Shown: in pieces, positions 47,224-56,888 of the stretch | Numbering within the stretch: the first letter of the stretch is position 1 | Layout: the number at the start of each line of letters is the position of its first letter | From: Altererythrobacter xiamenensis | GTDB lineage: Bacteria > Pseudomonadota > Alphaproteobacteria > Sphingomonadales > Sphingomonadaceae | DNA length: 64,000 nucleotides | Assembly: GCF_900177715.1 (NCBI RefSeq) | Contig: NZ_FXWG01000003.1 | Span: 372,001-436,000 of the forward strand | Direction of reading: 5' to 3' | Made by a program: the position numbers and the translations under genes | The notes under the pieces: model-generated | Database searches by the model: none | What the model was told of the DNA's origin: nothing | What the model saw: only the letters and a program-made list of their open reading frames with translations

Positions 47224-48662
47224 CTCGTAGGCGCCTCGGCCAACCTGCGCAGGTTGTCCTCATGATCCTCTCGGCTGATCTTGTAGCGCGAAACGAAGAA
47301 TAGCGATCCCATCCACAGTGCCAGCAATGACGGTGCATACCACGCGCCGAGCGCCCAGAGCGTATCGGGCGATACGGTTGCGGGATCAGCGCCCTCGGGA
47401 AAGGCAATGACCGACAGGATCAGCCCGGCGGCGAGCACGCCCAGTCCCTGCGTCGTCTTTCGGGTGAAGGTGATCGCAGCGTAATACACGCCCTCGTTGC
47501 GGCGACCGGTCTTGAGCTGGTTTGATTCGACCAGATCGGCGATCATCGAGAAGCTCACCGCCTGCATCGCGATGATCAGCGACAGGTCGATGATGTTGAT
47601 CCCGAGCACCAGCGGGAACAGCAGCGGATCACCGTTCTCCGGCATGATGCCGACCAGCCTCAGCAGTACCGGCATGGGCTGGATTCCGAAGGCTAGCAGG
47701 CCGATCACGATGGTCGCCCTCTTCTTGCCCAGCTTGCGCGTGGCGTAGGGTGCCAGCAGGAATCCGAACAGGGCGGAGAAGAACACCGTCGCGGTCCAGA
47801 TGAAAATCTGCTCCTCGGAAAACTGCCAGAAGTAATTGAGCATGAGGAAAGCCAGCGCGGCGCTCAGGCCGGTAGCGATCGAGAACAGCACGGTTGCCAG
47901 GAACAGCGCTATGAAGCTACGTTCGCTCAAAATCTCGACCATTTCGCGGAAAATGCGCCGCATGCCGAAGCGCTCACCCATAACGGTGGGCGAATGAAGG
48001 TGCGGAATGCGGTGATGCGTGCCGACCGCAGAAATCATGATCGCAATGAAGATCGCCGCCGAACCGATCATGCCATAGGTCTCGTAAGCGTCGCGGTCGC
48101 GCATCCCCAAGGGGCCGGTCAGCAGGAGGCCGAACATCACGACGCTCATGATGTTGCCGCCCGCCCAGCCGAAGAAGATGCGATAGCTCTGGATGCTGGT
48201 GCGCTCGGCGTAGTCTCGCGATAATTCGGGGATCAGCGAGGAGCTCGGCGTCTCGTAGAAAGTAATGAAGGTGCGGATCAGGATCGCCATCAGGGTGAGG
48301 TATGCGAACAGGCCGCTCTGGCCGAGATCCGGCGGATTCCACAGCAGGAAATAGCTCAACGCAACCGGCAGCGCGGCGGCGTACATGAAGGGATGGCGCC
48401 TGCCCCAGCGGGACCGGAAGTTGTCCGACCAGTAACCAACCAGCGGATCGCTGATTGCATCGAATACGAGGGCGATCAGGATGGCGAGGCCGACAAGTCC
48501 CGGTTCTAGGCCGATGACCGTGCCGTAAAAGAAGAGCAGGAAGTAGTCGAAGCCGTTGTTCTTGATGCCGAAGGCAGCTGCGCCGATGCCATGCGCGACC
48601 TTCAGTCCGATAGAGGGCTTGTCGCGCTCCGGGGCGATAGCCCCCGACTGTGCTACATCCAT
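47220..48662 (-). CDS. GPH-family (MFS) transporter
   Basis: A 480-residue transporter with about twelve membrane helices. The DPLVGYWSDNFRSRWGRRHPFMY segment near residue 70 is the glycoside-pentoside-hexuronide:cation symporter signature (DxxxG between helices 2 and 3). Family members import sugars or related solutes with Na+ or H+. It is upstream of, and overlaps, the MBL hydrolase gene, so the pair may take up and hydrolyse a common substrate (inference). AGGAGA-like sequence precedes the ATG. Confidence 0.85.
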   Translation of the reverse strand: MDVAQSGAIAPERDKPSIGLKVAHGIGAAAFGIKNNGFDYFLLFFYGTVIGLEPGLVGLAILIALVFDAISDPLVGYWSDNFRSRWGRRHPFMYAAALPVALSYFLLWNPPDLGQSGLFAYLTLMAILIRTFITFYETPSSSLIPELSRDYAERTSIQSYRIFFGWAGGNIMSVVMFGLLLTGPLGMRDRDAYETYGMIGSAAIFIAIMISAVGTHHRIPHLHSPTVMGERFGMRRIFREMVEILSERSFIALFLATVLFSIATGLSAALAFLMLNYFWQFSEEQIFIWTATVFFSALFGFLLAPYATRKLGKKRATIVIGLLAFGIQPMPVLLRLVGIMPENGDPLLFPLVLGINIIDLSLIIAMQAVSFSMIADLVESNQLKTGRRNEGVYYAAITFTRKTTQGLGVLAAGLILSVIAFPEGADPATVSPDTLWALGAWYAPSLLALWMGSLFFVSRYKISREDHEDNLRRLAEAPTS

Positions 48663-48717
48663 GAAATCTCCTCTCTCCCGCGAGGGAAGCTAAGGAAATT
48701 GGGAATGACAGGCAAAC

Positions 48718-48945
48718 TTACTTTTCAGGCGGACTCCAGCTGCCCGTTTCCATCCAGATGAGGAACCGGCGCAGAGGCAGGAGCCAGACGACGCCGAGCA
48801 CGATGTAGACGATCGTCTGCGCCCAGGTCGGCCAACCACCTATCAGGTCAGGGGCGTAGCGCGCGATGACCACGCCGTAGATCATGAGAACAACGAAAAG
48901 GCCTATGATGCCCGCAGGTATCCGCCAGGTCGGCTGATCACGCAT
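48718..48945 (-). CDS. DUF2842-family small membrane protein
   Basis: A 75-residue protein with two hydrophobic helices (about 10-28 and 42-58) and the C-terminal PLRRFLIWMETGSW typical of DUF2842, which is found next to fau in alphaproteobacteria. Function is unknown. The start shares a base with the stop of the upstream fau gene, so it is translationally coupled to it. Confidence 0.88.
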   Translation of the reverse strand: MRDQPTWRIPAGIIGLFVVLMIYGVVIARYAPDLIGGWPTWAQTIVYIVLGVVWLLPLRRFLIWMETGSWSPPEK

Positions 48946-49514
48946 CAGAAAGGTCCGTAAAGGCGGGTGGGGGTGACAATGGCGGCAAGGGGCTGGTCAT
49001 GCGGCTCGATTGGCAGCGCCTCGACCTTCTGGCAATCCCATGCCAAACCGATCGTCAGTGAATCGGGATTATCGGCGAGCCAGCGATCGTAGTGCCCGCC
49101 GCCCTGGCCGAGCCGCTCACCGCGCTCGGTAAAGCCGACGAGGGGGACGAACAGGACATCGGGTGAAAGCTTTTCCGCATCCGAAAGCGGTTGATGCAGG
49201 CCGAAAGCGCCTTCTTCGATATCGGTCTCGCCGTAGGGGTCGCTGTGATAAGCGAACTCCATCGGTCCTGCGGGGTCGGTAAACCGCGGAAGCGCGATGG
49301 TGTGACCGCGTTCCTGAAAGAAACCGGCATAGCTCGTTGTCGGCGCCTCTTCCGGCATGGCGCGGTAGAGACCGATCACGGCGTCATCGCCGATCATACC
49401 GAGCAGCGGGGCAGGGGGATGGCGAAACACCAGCCCGCGCATCGCATCGGGCAATTGCGCGACATGCTCTCGCCGCGCGGCACGGAGTTGTTTTCTGAGA
49501 GATTTCTTATCCAT
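48945..49514 (-). CDS. fau: 5-formyltetrahydrofolate cyclo-ligase
   Basis: Converts 5-formyl-THF to 5,10-methenyl-THF using ATP, salvaging folate. The 189-residue protein shows the basic N-terminal ATP-binding segment (KKSLRKQLRAARR) and the GERLGQGGGHYDRWLA signature near residue 130. In alphaproteobacteria the order zapA-6S RNA-fau is conserved, and all three features are here in the same orientation. A REP-like pair separates the RNA from this gene. Confidence 0.95.
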   Translation of the reverse strand: MDKKSLRKQLRAARREHVAQLPDAMRGLVFRHPPAPLLGMIGDDAVIGLYRAMPEEAPTTSYAGFFQERGHTIALPRFTDPAGPMEFAYHSDPYGETDIEEGAFGLHQPLSDAEKLSPDVLFVPLVGFTERGERLGQGGGHYDRWLADNPDSLTIGLAWDCQKVEALPIEPHDQPLAAIVTPTRLYGPF

Positions 49515-49516
49515 TT

Positions 49517-49610
49517 CCGTTCGCCCCCTGAGCTTGTCGGAGGGCTGCCCTTTCTATTGAACCAGCAAGATAGTGAAGCGCAGGGCTTGGACAAGCTCAG
49601 CCCGAACGGG
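49517..49610. repeat. Inverted REP-like pair
   Basis: The left arm (49517-49546) contains CCTGAGCTTGTC and the right arm (49582-49610) contains GACAAGCTCAG; together they form an imperfect long hairpin. I recognise 'gagcttgtc'-type palindromes as dispersed repeats in sphingomonad genomes. It lies between 6S RNA and fau. Confidence 0.7.
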
Positions 49611-49643
49611 CGCCCGCAGCGAAGCGTGACCGCTGATAGGCCG

Positions 49644-49708
49644 GCGCTCAAGTAGCCCAGCGGTAGCGCGAACTTCCCCGCGCTCAAGTAGTGAAGCGGT
49701 AGCGCGAA
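49644..49708. repeat. Two tandem 29-base repeats
   Basis: Copies at 49644-49672 and 49680-49708 differ at three adjacent bases (CCC versus TGA) and each can fold by pairing GCGCT with AGCGC at its ends. They lie in the transcribed gap between 6S RNA and fau. Confidence 0.7.
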
Positions 49709-49749
49709 AATAGAGTGGCGGAACCACCATGGGTCGTTGCTCGAGAAAT

Positions 49750-49905
49750 CCTCTGACGCCTAAACGTCAGGTGGGCGCCGTATACCCTGGAGCCCAGGAC
49801 GAACCCGTACTCCGGGGCAGGGACAGCTCCCTAGGATTGCTTATAGCCTCAGGGATATTCAAACGGCTCGTGCCGGGCAGTCCCGCCGAAAGGCTATTTA
49901 GGAGG
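49750..49905 (-). ncRNA. ssrS: 6S RNA (SsrS), alphaproteobacterial type
   Basis: Position between zapA and fau in the same direction is the conserved 6S location. On the minus strand the 5' side CCTAAA...GGCGGG pairs with the 3' side CCCACC...TTTAGG, giving the long closing stem around a bubble; internal hairpins CCTGG-GCT-CCAGG and AGGGA-GCTG-TCCCT form the terminal part. 6S RNA mimics open promoters and holds RNA polymerase in stationary phase. The 5' end overlaps the zapA stop codon, so the RNA is probably cut from the zapA-fau transcript. Ends are approximate. Confidence 0.75.
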
Positions 49906-50341
49906 CCGTTGCCCCGCTCTCAAGCGTGTCGGCACATTTTTCGAGGCTTTCGGCTACTTCTTCGAGCAATCCGCTGAAATCCTGCGTCGGTTGCTGGGCA
50001 GTCGCGTTTTCTGCTGCTCGTTCCAGTTCGCCGACCTTTTGCGACAACGCGTTTCGCTCTTTCTCCAGGGTTTCGACCTTCGCGCGCAGTTCCTCGGAAT
50101 CACCTGCTTCGAAGAGGGTCGCCTCAGCCTTGCCCGAGCTGGACTTCGCCTCGTGCAATTCGTCGGCGAGAAAGAGCGCGGCGAACAGCAGGTTCTGGCT
50201 CTCCTGCGGGGCGCGATTGGCGCCCATCGCCTCGATCTTCGCGTCGATCATCGAGCCGAGGTCGAGGATGTGCGCCTCTTCGCCATCATGGCATGAAACG
50301 TTGTAGCTGCGGCCACCGATCCTGAGCGTCACTTCGCTCAT
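49898..50341 (-). CDS. zapA: Cell-division protein ZapA
   Basis: ZapA cross-links FtsZ filaments at the division site. The 147-residue protein starts with the ZapA fold (EVTLRIGGRSYNVSCHDGEEAHILDLG) and continues in a coiled coil (about 70-110) and an acidic C-terminal extension longer than in E. coli (109 residues), usual for alphaproteobacteria. Its start overlaps the stop of the short upstream gene by four bases, and its stop overlaps the 5' end of 6S RNA. Confidence 0.93.
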   Translation of the reverse strand: MSEVTLRIGGRSYNVSCHDGEEAHILDLGSMIDAKIEAMGANRAPQESQNLLFAALFLADELHEAKSSSGKAEATLFEAGDSEELRAKVETLEKERNALSQKVGELERAAENATAQQPTQDFSGLLEEVAESLEKCADTLESGATAS

Positions 50342-50544
50342 TGCTCCATCTCCGCGATCAGCTTGTCGAGGTCGTGCAGCGTGCCGGCGACTTCCTCGCG
50401 CAGCTTTTCATGACGATTGACGAGGCCGAGAACATTGGGCGGTGTGCCTGTCTCTGACGAACGCACAGCCTTGCTCGCCGCGTCGATCCGGGCAAGCGCG
50501 GCTTCGATCCGTGCAACGGCGCTTTCGGTCCGTGACCCATTCAT
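50338..50544 (-). CDS. Small coiled-coil protein coupled to zapA
   Basis: A 68-residue helical protein (SRTESAVARIEAALARIDAASKAV, then NRHEKLREEVAGTLHDLDKLI) that reads like a short coiled coil; it resembles the small DUF4164-like or ZapB-like genes beside zapA. The frame is open upstream to 50934, but that part lies opposite the tkt 5' region and is not plausible. The ATG at 50544 has no clear ribosome-binding site. Its stop overlaps the zapA ATG, so I think it takes part in division, as an inference from context. Confidence 0.65.
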   Translation of the reverse strand: MNGSRTESAVARIEAALARIDAASKAVRSSETGTPPNVLGLVNRHEKLREEVAGTLHDLDKLIAEMEQ

Positions 50545-50764
50545 GGCCTGAGATTTAGCAATATTCGCCCTTGGAGCAAAGCCTTGCGCCATCCTGTTGA
50601 TAACTCCTCTGGGCTTTGAACGGCTTGCGCTGAAATGGGGGTTTGGCGAGGGGGCGGGTTGACCTTGCCAAACCCATCCGCGAAGGCTTCGCGCGCGCCG
50701 AATCGACACGCGGACGGCCCTTTGTTTTCCGGCTGTTCCGCCCACCATCAGGAGCCATCGCCGA

Positions 50765-52777
50765 ATGAGCCTCGATCCCGCCCGTATGCAGAACATGGCC
50801 AATGCCATTCGCGCCCTTTCCATGGACGCAGTGCAAGCCGCCAATTCGGGCCACCCCGGCATGCCGATGGGCATGGCCGATGTCGCAACCGTCCTCTGGT
50901 CGAAATATCTGAAGTTCGATCCATCTGCGCCCAATTGGGACGATCGCGATCGCTTCGTCCTCTCTGCAGGCCACGGCTCGATGCTGATCTACAGCCTCCT
51001 GCACCTGTCGGGCTACGAGCAACCGACGATGGAGGACATCCGCAATTTCCGTCAGCTCGGCTCGCCTTGTGCAGGCCACCCCGAAAACTTCCTCCTGCCC
51101 GGTGTCGAGTGCACCACCGGCCCGCTGGGTCAGGGTCTTGCGATGGCGGTCGGCATGGCAATGGCCGAGCGGCACCTCAATGCGAAGTTCGGCAGCGAGC
51201 TCGTCGATCACCACACCTGGGTGGTCGCGGGTGACGGCTGCCTGATGGAAGGGATAAATCACGAGGCGATCGGCCTCGCCGGTCACCTCAAGCTCGGCCA
51301 GATGAACGTGCTTTGGGACGACAACAACATCACCATCGACGGCGAAACCGATCTTTCGACCAGCGAGAACATCAAGGCGCGCTACGAAGCGACCGGCTGG
51401 CACGTCACCGAATGCGACGGGCATGACTTCGCCGACATCGACCGTGCGATGCAAGAGGCGATGGCGCACGAGCGCCCTTCGCTGATCGCGTGCCGGACGG
51501 TGATCGGCAAGGGCGCGCCGAACAAGCAGGGCACCAGCGCCACGCACGGCGCGCCGCTCGGCCCAGAGGAAATCGCTGCCGCCCGTCAAACGCTGGGCTG
51601 GGAAGCAGAGCCCTTCGTCATTCCCGATGAGATCTTGTCGGACTGGCGCTCGACGGGCGAGCGAGGTCACAAGGCGCGCGAGGAGTGGGAAGCGCGACTG
51701 GCCGAGGACGCGGACCGCCGCGCCGCCTATGAAGCTGGTACGATGACGGGCGGCGATCTGGCCGGTCCTGCGCTCGAAGCTTTCATCAGCGGCCTTGCCA
51801 AGGAGCCGCAGAAGGTTGCGACCCGCAAGGCGAGCGAAATGGCGCTTACCCAACTGACCGCGAACATCGAGAACATGATCGGCGGTTCGGCCGACCTTAC
51901 AGGCTCCAACAACACCAAGACGCCTTCGACCGATGCCTTCGGTGCGGACGACTATTCGGGTCGCTATGTCTATTACGGCATCCGCGAGTTCGGCATGGCC
52001 GCCGCGATGAACGGCATGGCGCTGCACGGCGGGATCATCCCTTACGGCGGCACCTTCCTGATCTTCAGCGACTATTGCCGCAATGCGATCCGCCTCTCGG
52101 CGCTGCAGCAGTGTGAGCCGGTCTACGTCATGACCCACGATTCGATCGGACTTGGCGAAGACGGCCCGACCCACCAGCCGGTGGAGCAGGTTATGAGCCT
52201 GCGGCTGATCCCGAACCTCAATGTCTATCGTCCGGCCGACGTGATCGAGACGGCGGAGTGCTGGGCGCAGGCTTTGCGTACGCCTGGGACGCCCTCTGTC
52301 CTTTGTCTGTCGCGCCAGGGGCTTCCTCAGCTGCGCGGCGAGGGTGACGAGAACTGGAGCGTCGACAGCAATCGCTCGGCCAAGGGCGCATACCGCCTCA
52401 AGGCCGCGGAGAATGCGCGCAAGGTCATTCTGATCGCGACCGGATCGGAAGTGCATCTGGCGATGGAAGTCGCGGCAAAGCTGGAACAAGACGGCGTCGG
52501 TGCCGACGTGATCTCGATGCCGTGCATGGAACTGTTCGAGCAGCAGGATGAAGCCTACAAGCAAGACCTGTTGCCCAATGTCGACCCGTCCGAAATCCTG
52601 CGCGTCTCGATCGAGGCGGGCACGACGCTCGGCTGGGAGCGCTACACGATGGCGAACGGGCTGACGATCGGTCTCGACCGCTTCGGAGCTTCGGCCCCGG
52701 CAGAACAGCTCTTTGAAAAATTCGGTTTCACCGTGGACGCAATCGTCCCGAAAATTCACAACAAATTGAACGGCTAA
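50765..52777 (+). CDS. tkt: Transketolase
   Basis: A 670-residue TPP enzyme moving two-carbon units between pentose and hexose phosphates. The TPP site GDGCLMEGINHEA (GDG...N) is near residue 157, and the family start GHPGMPMG near residue 29; RFVLSAGHGS and STGERGH-type segments also match. The C-terminal Pyr domain follows from about 350 (YGIREFGMAAAMNG with the catalytic Glu). It is divergent from the zapA operon and leads a sugar-phosphate cluster of tkt, gap and pgk, each separated by less than 20 bases. Confidence 0.97.
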   Translation: MSLDPARMQNMANAIRALSMDAVQAANSGHPGMPMGMADVATVLWSKYLKFDPSAPNWDDRDRFVLSAGHGSMLIYSLLHLSGYEQPTMEDIRNFRQLGSPCAGHPENFLLPGVECTTGPLGQGLAMAVGMAMAERHLNAKFGSELVDHHTWVVAGDGCLMEGINHEAIGLAGHLKLGQMNVLWDDNNITIDGETDLSTSENIKARYEATGWHVTECDGHDFADIDRAMQEAMAHERPSLIACRTVIGKGAPNKQGTSATHGAPLGPEEIAAARQTLGWEAEPFVIPDEILSDWRSTGERGHKAREEWEARLAEDADRRAAYEAGTMTGGDLAGPALEAFISGLAKEPQKVATRKASEMALTQLTANIENMIGGSADLTGSNNTKTPSTDAFGADDYSGRYVYYGIREFGMAAAMNGMALHGGIIPYGGTFLIFSDYCRNAIRLSALQQCEPVYVMTHDSIGLGEDGPTHQPVEQVMSLRLIPNLNVYRPADVIETAECWAQALRTPGTPSVLCLSRQGLPQLRGEGDENWSVDSNRSAKGAYRLKAAENARKVILIATGSEVHLAMEVAAKLEQDGVGADVISMPCMELFEQQDEAYKQDLLPNVDPSEILRVSIEAGTTLGWERYTMANGLTIGLDRFGASAPAEQLFEKFGFTVDAIVPKIHNKLNG

Positions 52778-52792
52778 GCAGGAGTTTCTCTC

Positions 52793-53800
52793 ATGGCGAC
52801 CAAGGTTGCGATCAACGGTTTCGGACGTATCGGGCGGCTTGTCGCCCGGGCAATTCTGGAGCGGGACGACCACGATCTCGATCTCGTTTCGATCAACGAT
52901 CTCGCGGACACCAAGTCGAACGCGTTGCTGTTCCAGTATGACAGCACGCACGGCCGCTTCCCCGGCACGGTCGAAGTCGATGGCGACAGCATTGTCGTCA
53001 ATGGCAAGGCGATCAAGGTCACCAGCGAGCGTGATCCGGGCAATCTGCCGCATGGTGAGCAGGGCATCGACATCGTGCTCGAATGCACCGGCTTCTTCCA
53101 GAGCCACGAAGCGGCGGAGCCGCACATCAAGGCGGGTGCCAAGCGCGTCCTGATCTCGGCCCCCGCAAAGAACGTTTCTGCGACGATCGTTTATGGCGTG
53201 AACCACGAGACGCTGACTGCAGACGACGTGATTGTCTCCAACGCCAGCTGCACCACCAATTGCCTCTCGCCGATGGCGAAGGTGCTGCACGACACTGTGG
53301 GCATCGAGCGTGGTTTCATGACCACTATCCACAGCTATACCAACGACCAGCGTATGCTCGACCAGATGCATTCGGACATGCGGCGTGCACGCGGAGGTGC
53401 GCAGAACATGATCCCGACGACCACTGGCGCTGCCCGTGCGGTCGGTCTGGTGCTGCCCGAACTCGCCGGCAAGCTTGACGGGTCTTCGGTTCGCGTGCCG
53501 ACGCCGAACGTCAGCCTCGTCGACCTCGTCTTCACCCCCGGCCGCGACACCAGCGCAGAGGAACTGAACGCCGCGCTCAAGGCCGCTGCGGAAGGCAAGA
53601 TGAAGGGCGTGCTCGATTACACCGACCAGCCGCTCGTTTCGAGCGACTTCAACCACTATCCAGCCAGCTCGACCATCGACAGCCTCGAAACCTCCGTCAT
53701 GGAAGGTAAGCTGGCGCGAGTCGTCAGCTGGTACGACAATGAATGGGGCTTCTCGAACCGCATGATCGACACCGCCGGTGTCATGGCGAGCTTCCTTTAA
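52793..53800 (+). CDS. gap: Glyceraldehyde-3-phosphate dehydrogenase (type I)
   Basis: Oxidises glyceraldehyde-3-phosphate to 1,3-bisphosphoglycerate with NAD. The 335-residue protein has [10 protein letters not shown] at the start, catalytic Cys153 in [10 protein letters not shown] and the His in HSYT. AGGAGTTTCTC precedes the ATG, 15 bases after tkt. Asp in the SINDL loop near residue 37 suggests NAD specificity (inference). Pgk follows after 12 bases. Confidence 0.97.
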   Translation: MATKVAINGFGRIGRLVARAILERDDHDLDLVSINDLADTKSNALLFQYDSTHGRFPGTVEVDGDSIVVNGKAIKVTSERDPGNLPHGEQGIDIVLECTGFFQSHEAAEPHIKAGAKRVLISAPAKNVSATIVYGVNHETLTADDVIVSNASCTTNCLSPMAKVLHDTVGIERGFMTTIHSYTNDQRMLDQMHSDMRRARGGAQNMIPTTTGAARAVGLVLPELAGKLDGSSVRVPTPNVSLVDLVFTPGRDTSAEELNAALKAAAEGKMKGVLDYTDQPLVSSDFNHYPASSTIDSLETSVMEGKLARVVSWYDNEWGFSNRMIDTAGVMASFL

Positions 53801-53812
53801 AGGAGCGCGAAT

Positions 53813-55024
53813 ATGGCTGCCTTCAAAACCCTGGATGACCTGAGCGATGACCTCGGTGATGTGACCGGCAAGGTCGCGCTGGTGCGCGTAGACCTGAACC
53901 TTCCGATGAAGGATGGTTCGGCCACCGACGTTACGCGAGTGGAGGCAGTCAAGCCGACCATCCTCGAACTGTGCGACAAGGGCGCGAAAGTGCTCATGAT
54001 CGCGCATTTCGGTCGTCCGGGCGGCAAACGCTCCTCGGTGCTCTCGACCAGCATGGTGCAGGGCGATGTCGAGGAAGTGCTCGGCAAGGAAATCATGTTC
54101 ATTCCCGAGGTCGCAGGGCCCGTGGTCGAACAGTCGATCGGCATTCTCGGAGACGGCGATATCGGCCTGCTCGACAATATCCGTTTCTGGCCGGGTGAAG
54201 AAGCCAACGATCCCGAGTTTGCGAAGGCAATTGCCGCGCATGGCGATTTCTACGTCAACGACGCCTTTTCCGCCGCGCACCGCGCGCACGCCTCGACCGA
54301 GGGGCTGGCGCATCTCCTTCCGGCCTATGCTGGCCGCGCGATGGAGAAAGAGCTGAAGGCGCTCGATGCCGCACTCGGCAATCCCGAACAGCCTGTCGCG
54401 GCTTTGGTCGGCGGGGCCAAGGTCTCGACCAAGCTCGACGTTCTCGAAAACCTTGTCGGCAAGGTGCAGCACCTGATCATCGGTGGCGGCATGGCCAACA
54501 CTTTCCTTGCTGCGCGCGGGGTCAATGTCGGCAAGTCGCTGTGCGAGCATGAGCTGACCGATACGGCCAACAAGATCATGGATCAGGCCGATCATGCCGG
54601 GTGCACCGTGCATCTGCCCTATGATGTGGTGGTGGCGAAGGAATTCGCAGCCAATCCATCCTCGCTGCGCACCTGCAACGTTCACGAGGTCGCCGAGGAC
54701 GAGATGATCCTCGACGTCGGCCCGCAAGCGGTCGAGGCTCTCGCAGACGTGCTCAAGACATGCCGCACGCTGGTGTGGAACGGTCCGCTGGGCGCTTTCG
54801 AGACCGAGCCGTTCGATGCGGCCACGGTCGCGCTGGCAAAGACGGCTGCGGCGCTGACGCAGGAAGGCTCGCTCACCTCGGTTGCGGGCGGCGGCGATAC
54901 CGTTGCGGCGCTTGCCCATGCAGGCGTCGCGGGCGACATGACCTATATCTCGACCGCAGGCGGCGCTTTCCTCGAATGGATGGAAGGCAAGGAACTGCCC
55001 GGCGTAGCGGCGCTTTCCAAGTGA
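53813..55024 (+). CDS. pgk: Phosphoglycerate kinase
   Basis: A 403-residue PGK transferring phosphate from 1,3-bisphosphoglycerate to ADP. The [11 protein letters not shown] block near residue 27, the basic patch with [10 protein letters not shown] near residue 65, and the nucleotide-binding GGGDTVAAL near 363 are all present. AAAGGAGCGCGA precedes the ATG. Its stop overlaps the GTG start of the thioesterase gene (GTGA), extending the operon. An antisense frame spanning 50555-54919 is a shadow of codon bias. Confidence 0.97.
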   Translation: MAAFKTLDDLSDDLGDVTGKVALVRVDLNLPMKDGSATDVTRVEAVKPTILELCDKGAKVLMIAHFGRPGGKRSSVLSTSMVQGDVEEVLGKEIMFIPEVAGPVVEQSIGILGDGDIGLLDNIRFWPGEEANDPEFAKAIAAHGDFYVNDAFSAAHRAHASTEGLAHLLPAYAGRAMEKELKALDAALGNPEQPVAALVGGAKVSTKLDVLENLVGKVQHLIIGGGMANTFLAARGVNVGKSLCEHELTDTANKIMDQADHAGCTVHLPYDVVVAKEFAANPSSLRTCNVHEVAEDEMILDVGPQAVEALADVLKTCRTLVWNGPLGAFETEPFDAATVALAKTAAALTQEGSLTSVAGGGDTVAALAHAGVAGDMTYISTAGGAFLEWMEGKELPGVAALSK

Positions 55025-55485
55025 GCGAGAACGAAGCTGTCGGTTCCTCTGGCGGACTGGTTCCCGTTACCGAGGGTGAGTGGGCAGGATGGTCCACATG
55101 GAAGGGTGACGCTTTCGAACAGCGCGCCGGTCCGTTCTACGAACGCGTGGAGGAAGGCGGCGGCCGGGTCACGGCATTTCGGGCAGAAGATCGGCACATG
55201 AACGGTGCGGGCTTCATGCACGGGGGATGCATGATGACCTTTGCCGATTCGGCGCTTTTCACGATCGCCAGCGATGCGCTGGGCGATTCTCACGGCGTCA
55301 CCATGAACCTGTCCGGCGATTTTCTCGACGCTGCCCGTGTTGGTCAGTTGATAGAAGCGCGCGGCGAAGTGACACGGGCGGGCGGAAAGACTATCTACGT
55401 GAGAGGGATCGTAACCGCCGACGCTGCACCGGTACTCAGTTTTACAGGCATCATTCGCAGGGTCGGTCCACGCAGGGGCACCTGA
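55021..55485 (+). CDS. PaaI-family hotdog-fold thioesterase
   Basis: A 154-residue hotdog protein from GTG 55021, overlapping the pgk stop. The family motif [20 protein letters not shown] (HGG with an Asp acting as base) is near residue 60; later [10 protein letters not shown] fits the hotdog strand. PaaI-type enzymes hydrolyse acyl-CoA thioesters; the substrate here is unknown, and the position behind pgk gives no clear clue. Its stop overlaps the next gene (TGATG). Confidence 0.85.
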   Translation: MSENEAVGSSGGLVPVTEGEWAGWSTWKGDAFEQRAGPFYERVEEGGGRVTAFRAEDRHMNGAGFMHGGCMMTFADSALFTIASDALGDSHGVTMNLSGDFLDAARVGQLIEARGEVTRAGGKTIYVRGIVTADAAPVLSFTGIIRRVGPRRGT

Positions 55486-56126
55486 TGGTCGAAACGCATA
55501 GTCTTTTCCCGACACCGTTTGGTAAAGACATGCTGCAGAGCGAGGAGGGTATCGCGGTCCTGCGCCAAGCCATCGAGGCGGAGCGAAAACGCGATCCCAA
55601 AGGCATCCGGATCTCCAATGTCGGGGGCTGGCATTCCAATACCAACATGATCGACTGGGGTGGCGAGGCTGCCCGCGCTCTTGCCTACAAGGCAATGACG
55701 ATGGCCGACGCGCTCACGATCGATAGCAAATCGCCGGGTAATTCACGCTTTGGCTGGGTGCCGGAAATGTGGGCGAATGTCAGCACCGCGGGCGACGCCA
55801 ATCAGTATCACTATCATCCGGGCAGCTTCTGGTCGGCGGTCGCCTATATCGACGATGGCTATGAGGGGGATGAGGATCCTGCCCTTGGAGGGGAGCTGCT
55901 CTTGCTCGATCCTCGCATGCCGTCGATTCGAATGACTGCTCCCGATTTGCGGCTTGCCAATGCCGATGGTGGACAGATGGTCAACGAGATACCTGTCCGT
56001 CCGAAATCGGGCGATATCGTGATTTTTCCGAGCTGGCTTCAGCATGCGGTCCGTCCATTTTACGGCTCTGGCACGCGCATTTCGATCGCGATCAACCTGA
56101 TCGCGGCTCTCAAGAAGCCGCACTAG
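55485..56126 (+). CDS. TIGR02466-family putative 2OG-Fe(II) oxygenase
   Basis: A 213-residue protein with the double-stranded beta-helix iron site: YHYHPGSFWSAVAYID holds the HxH/HxD-type ligand pair, PSWLQHAVRPF the distal His, and SGTRISIAINL the 2-oxoglutarate Arg. The N-terminal LFPTPFG pattern is typical of TIGR02466. It is coupled to the thioesterase gene. Substrate is unknown; relatives are often found in marine bacteria and phages. Confidence 0.82.
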   Translation: MVETHSLFPTPFGKDMLQSEEGIAVLRQAIEAERKRDPKGIRISNVGGWHSNTNMIDWGGEAARALAYKAMTMADALTIDSKSPGNSRFGWVPEMWANVSTAGDANQYHYHPGSFWSAVAYIDDGYEGDEDPALGGELLLLDPRMPSIRMTAPDLRLANADGGQMVNEIPVRPKSGDIVIFPSWLQHAVRPFYGSGTRISIAINLIAALKKPH

Positions 56127-56129
56127 CGT

Positions 56130-56888
56130 TTAGCGATAGTCCGGATTTGGCGCGTCGAAACGGCGCCCTTCCTTCCACAGATCGACCGAATTGCCATGCG
56201 CGGGAATGCCGCCTGCGTCCTTGAGCATGCGCGCCATGTGCATCAGGTTCCAGGTCATGAACGTCGTGTTGCGGCGAGTGAAGTCATTGTCGAAACCAAC
56301 ATAGCCTTCACCGTCTTCCCTGGCGTCACCATAGCTGGGTCCGGGGCCAGCTTCTCCGATCCAGCCAGCATCTGCCTGCGGCGGAATGGTATACCCCACG
56401 TGCTGGAGCGAATAGAGCACGCCCATGCCGACGTGCTTGATGCCATCTTCGTTCCCGGTGACGATGCAGCCGCCAACCTTGCCATAGAAGACGTACTGAC
56501 CCTTGTCGTTGGTCTGACCCGAGTGGGCATAGAGCCGCTCGATCAGGCGCTGGCACACGGACGATTTCTCCCCCAGCCAGATCGGGGTGCCGATGACGAG
56601 AATATCCGCTTCGCGCACCCTTTCCCAGATTGTTGGCCAGTCGTCTTTTTCCACGCGGTGTTCGGTCATGTCGGGATAGACACCGGGCGCAATATCATGA
56701 TCGACGAGGCGAACCTGTTCGAGCGAAACCGAATTGCGAACGAGGATCGCTTCCGTCACGCCCAGCAGCTTGTCGGTATGAGATCCTTCGGGCGACTTTT
56801 TCAGTGTGCAATTGATGGTCAGCGCCTTGAGATCGCTGAAGTCGGTCCGGTTCTCGTCGCAAAGTCGTTCCTGGGTCGGGTCAAGCAA
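56130..56888 (-). CDS. Flavodoxin-fold NAD(P)H-dependent oxidoreductase
   Basis: A 252-residue FMN-dependent reductase-like protein: ALTINCTLKKSPEGSHTDKL forms the FMN phosphate loop, VREADILVIGTPIWLGEKSSV the second flavin loop, and KVGGCIVTGNEDG the third. I chose TTG 56888 with AGAGGAGA upstream; a GTG at 56912 adds eight residues and is the alternative. The convergent oxygenase ends 3 bases away. The electron partner is unknown. Confidence 0.83.
   Translation of the reverse strand: MLDPTQERLCDENRTDFSDLKALTINCTLKKSPEGSHTDKLLGVTEAILVRNSVSLEQVRLVDHDIAPGVYPDMTEHRVEKDDWPTIWERVREADILVIGTPIWLGEKSSVCQRLIERLYAHSGQTNDKGQYVFYGKVGGCIVTGNEDGIKHVGMGVLYSLQHVGYTIPPQADAGWIGEAGPGPSYGDAREDGEGYVGFDNDFTRRNTTFMTWNLMHMARMLKDAGGIPAHGNSVDLWKEGRRFDAPNPDYR

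Noticed and set aside
50555..54919. Antisense open frame of over 1400 codons opposite tkt, gap and pgk
   Set aside because: Strong third-position GC bias leaves the complementary frame open; the plus-strand genes have full catalytic motifs and ribosome-binding sites.
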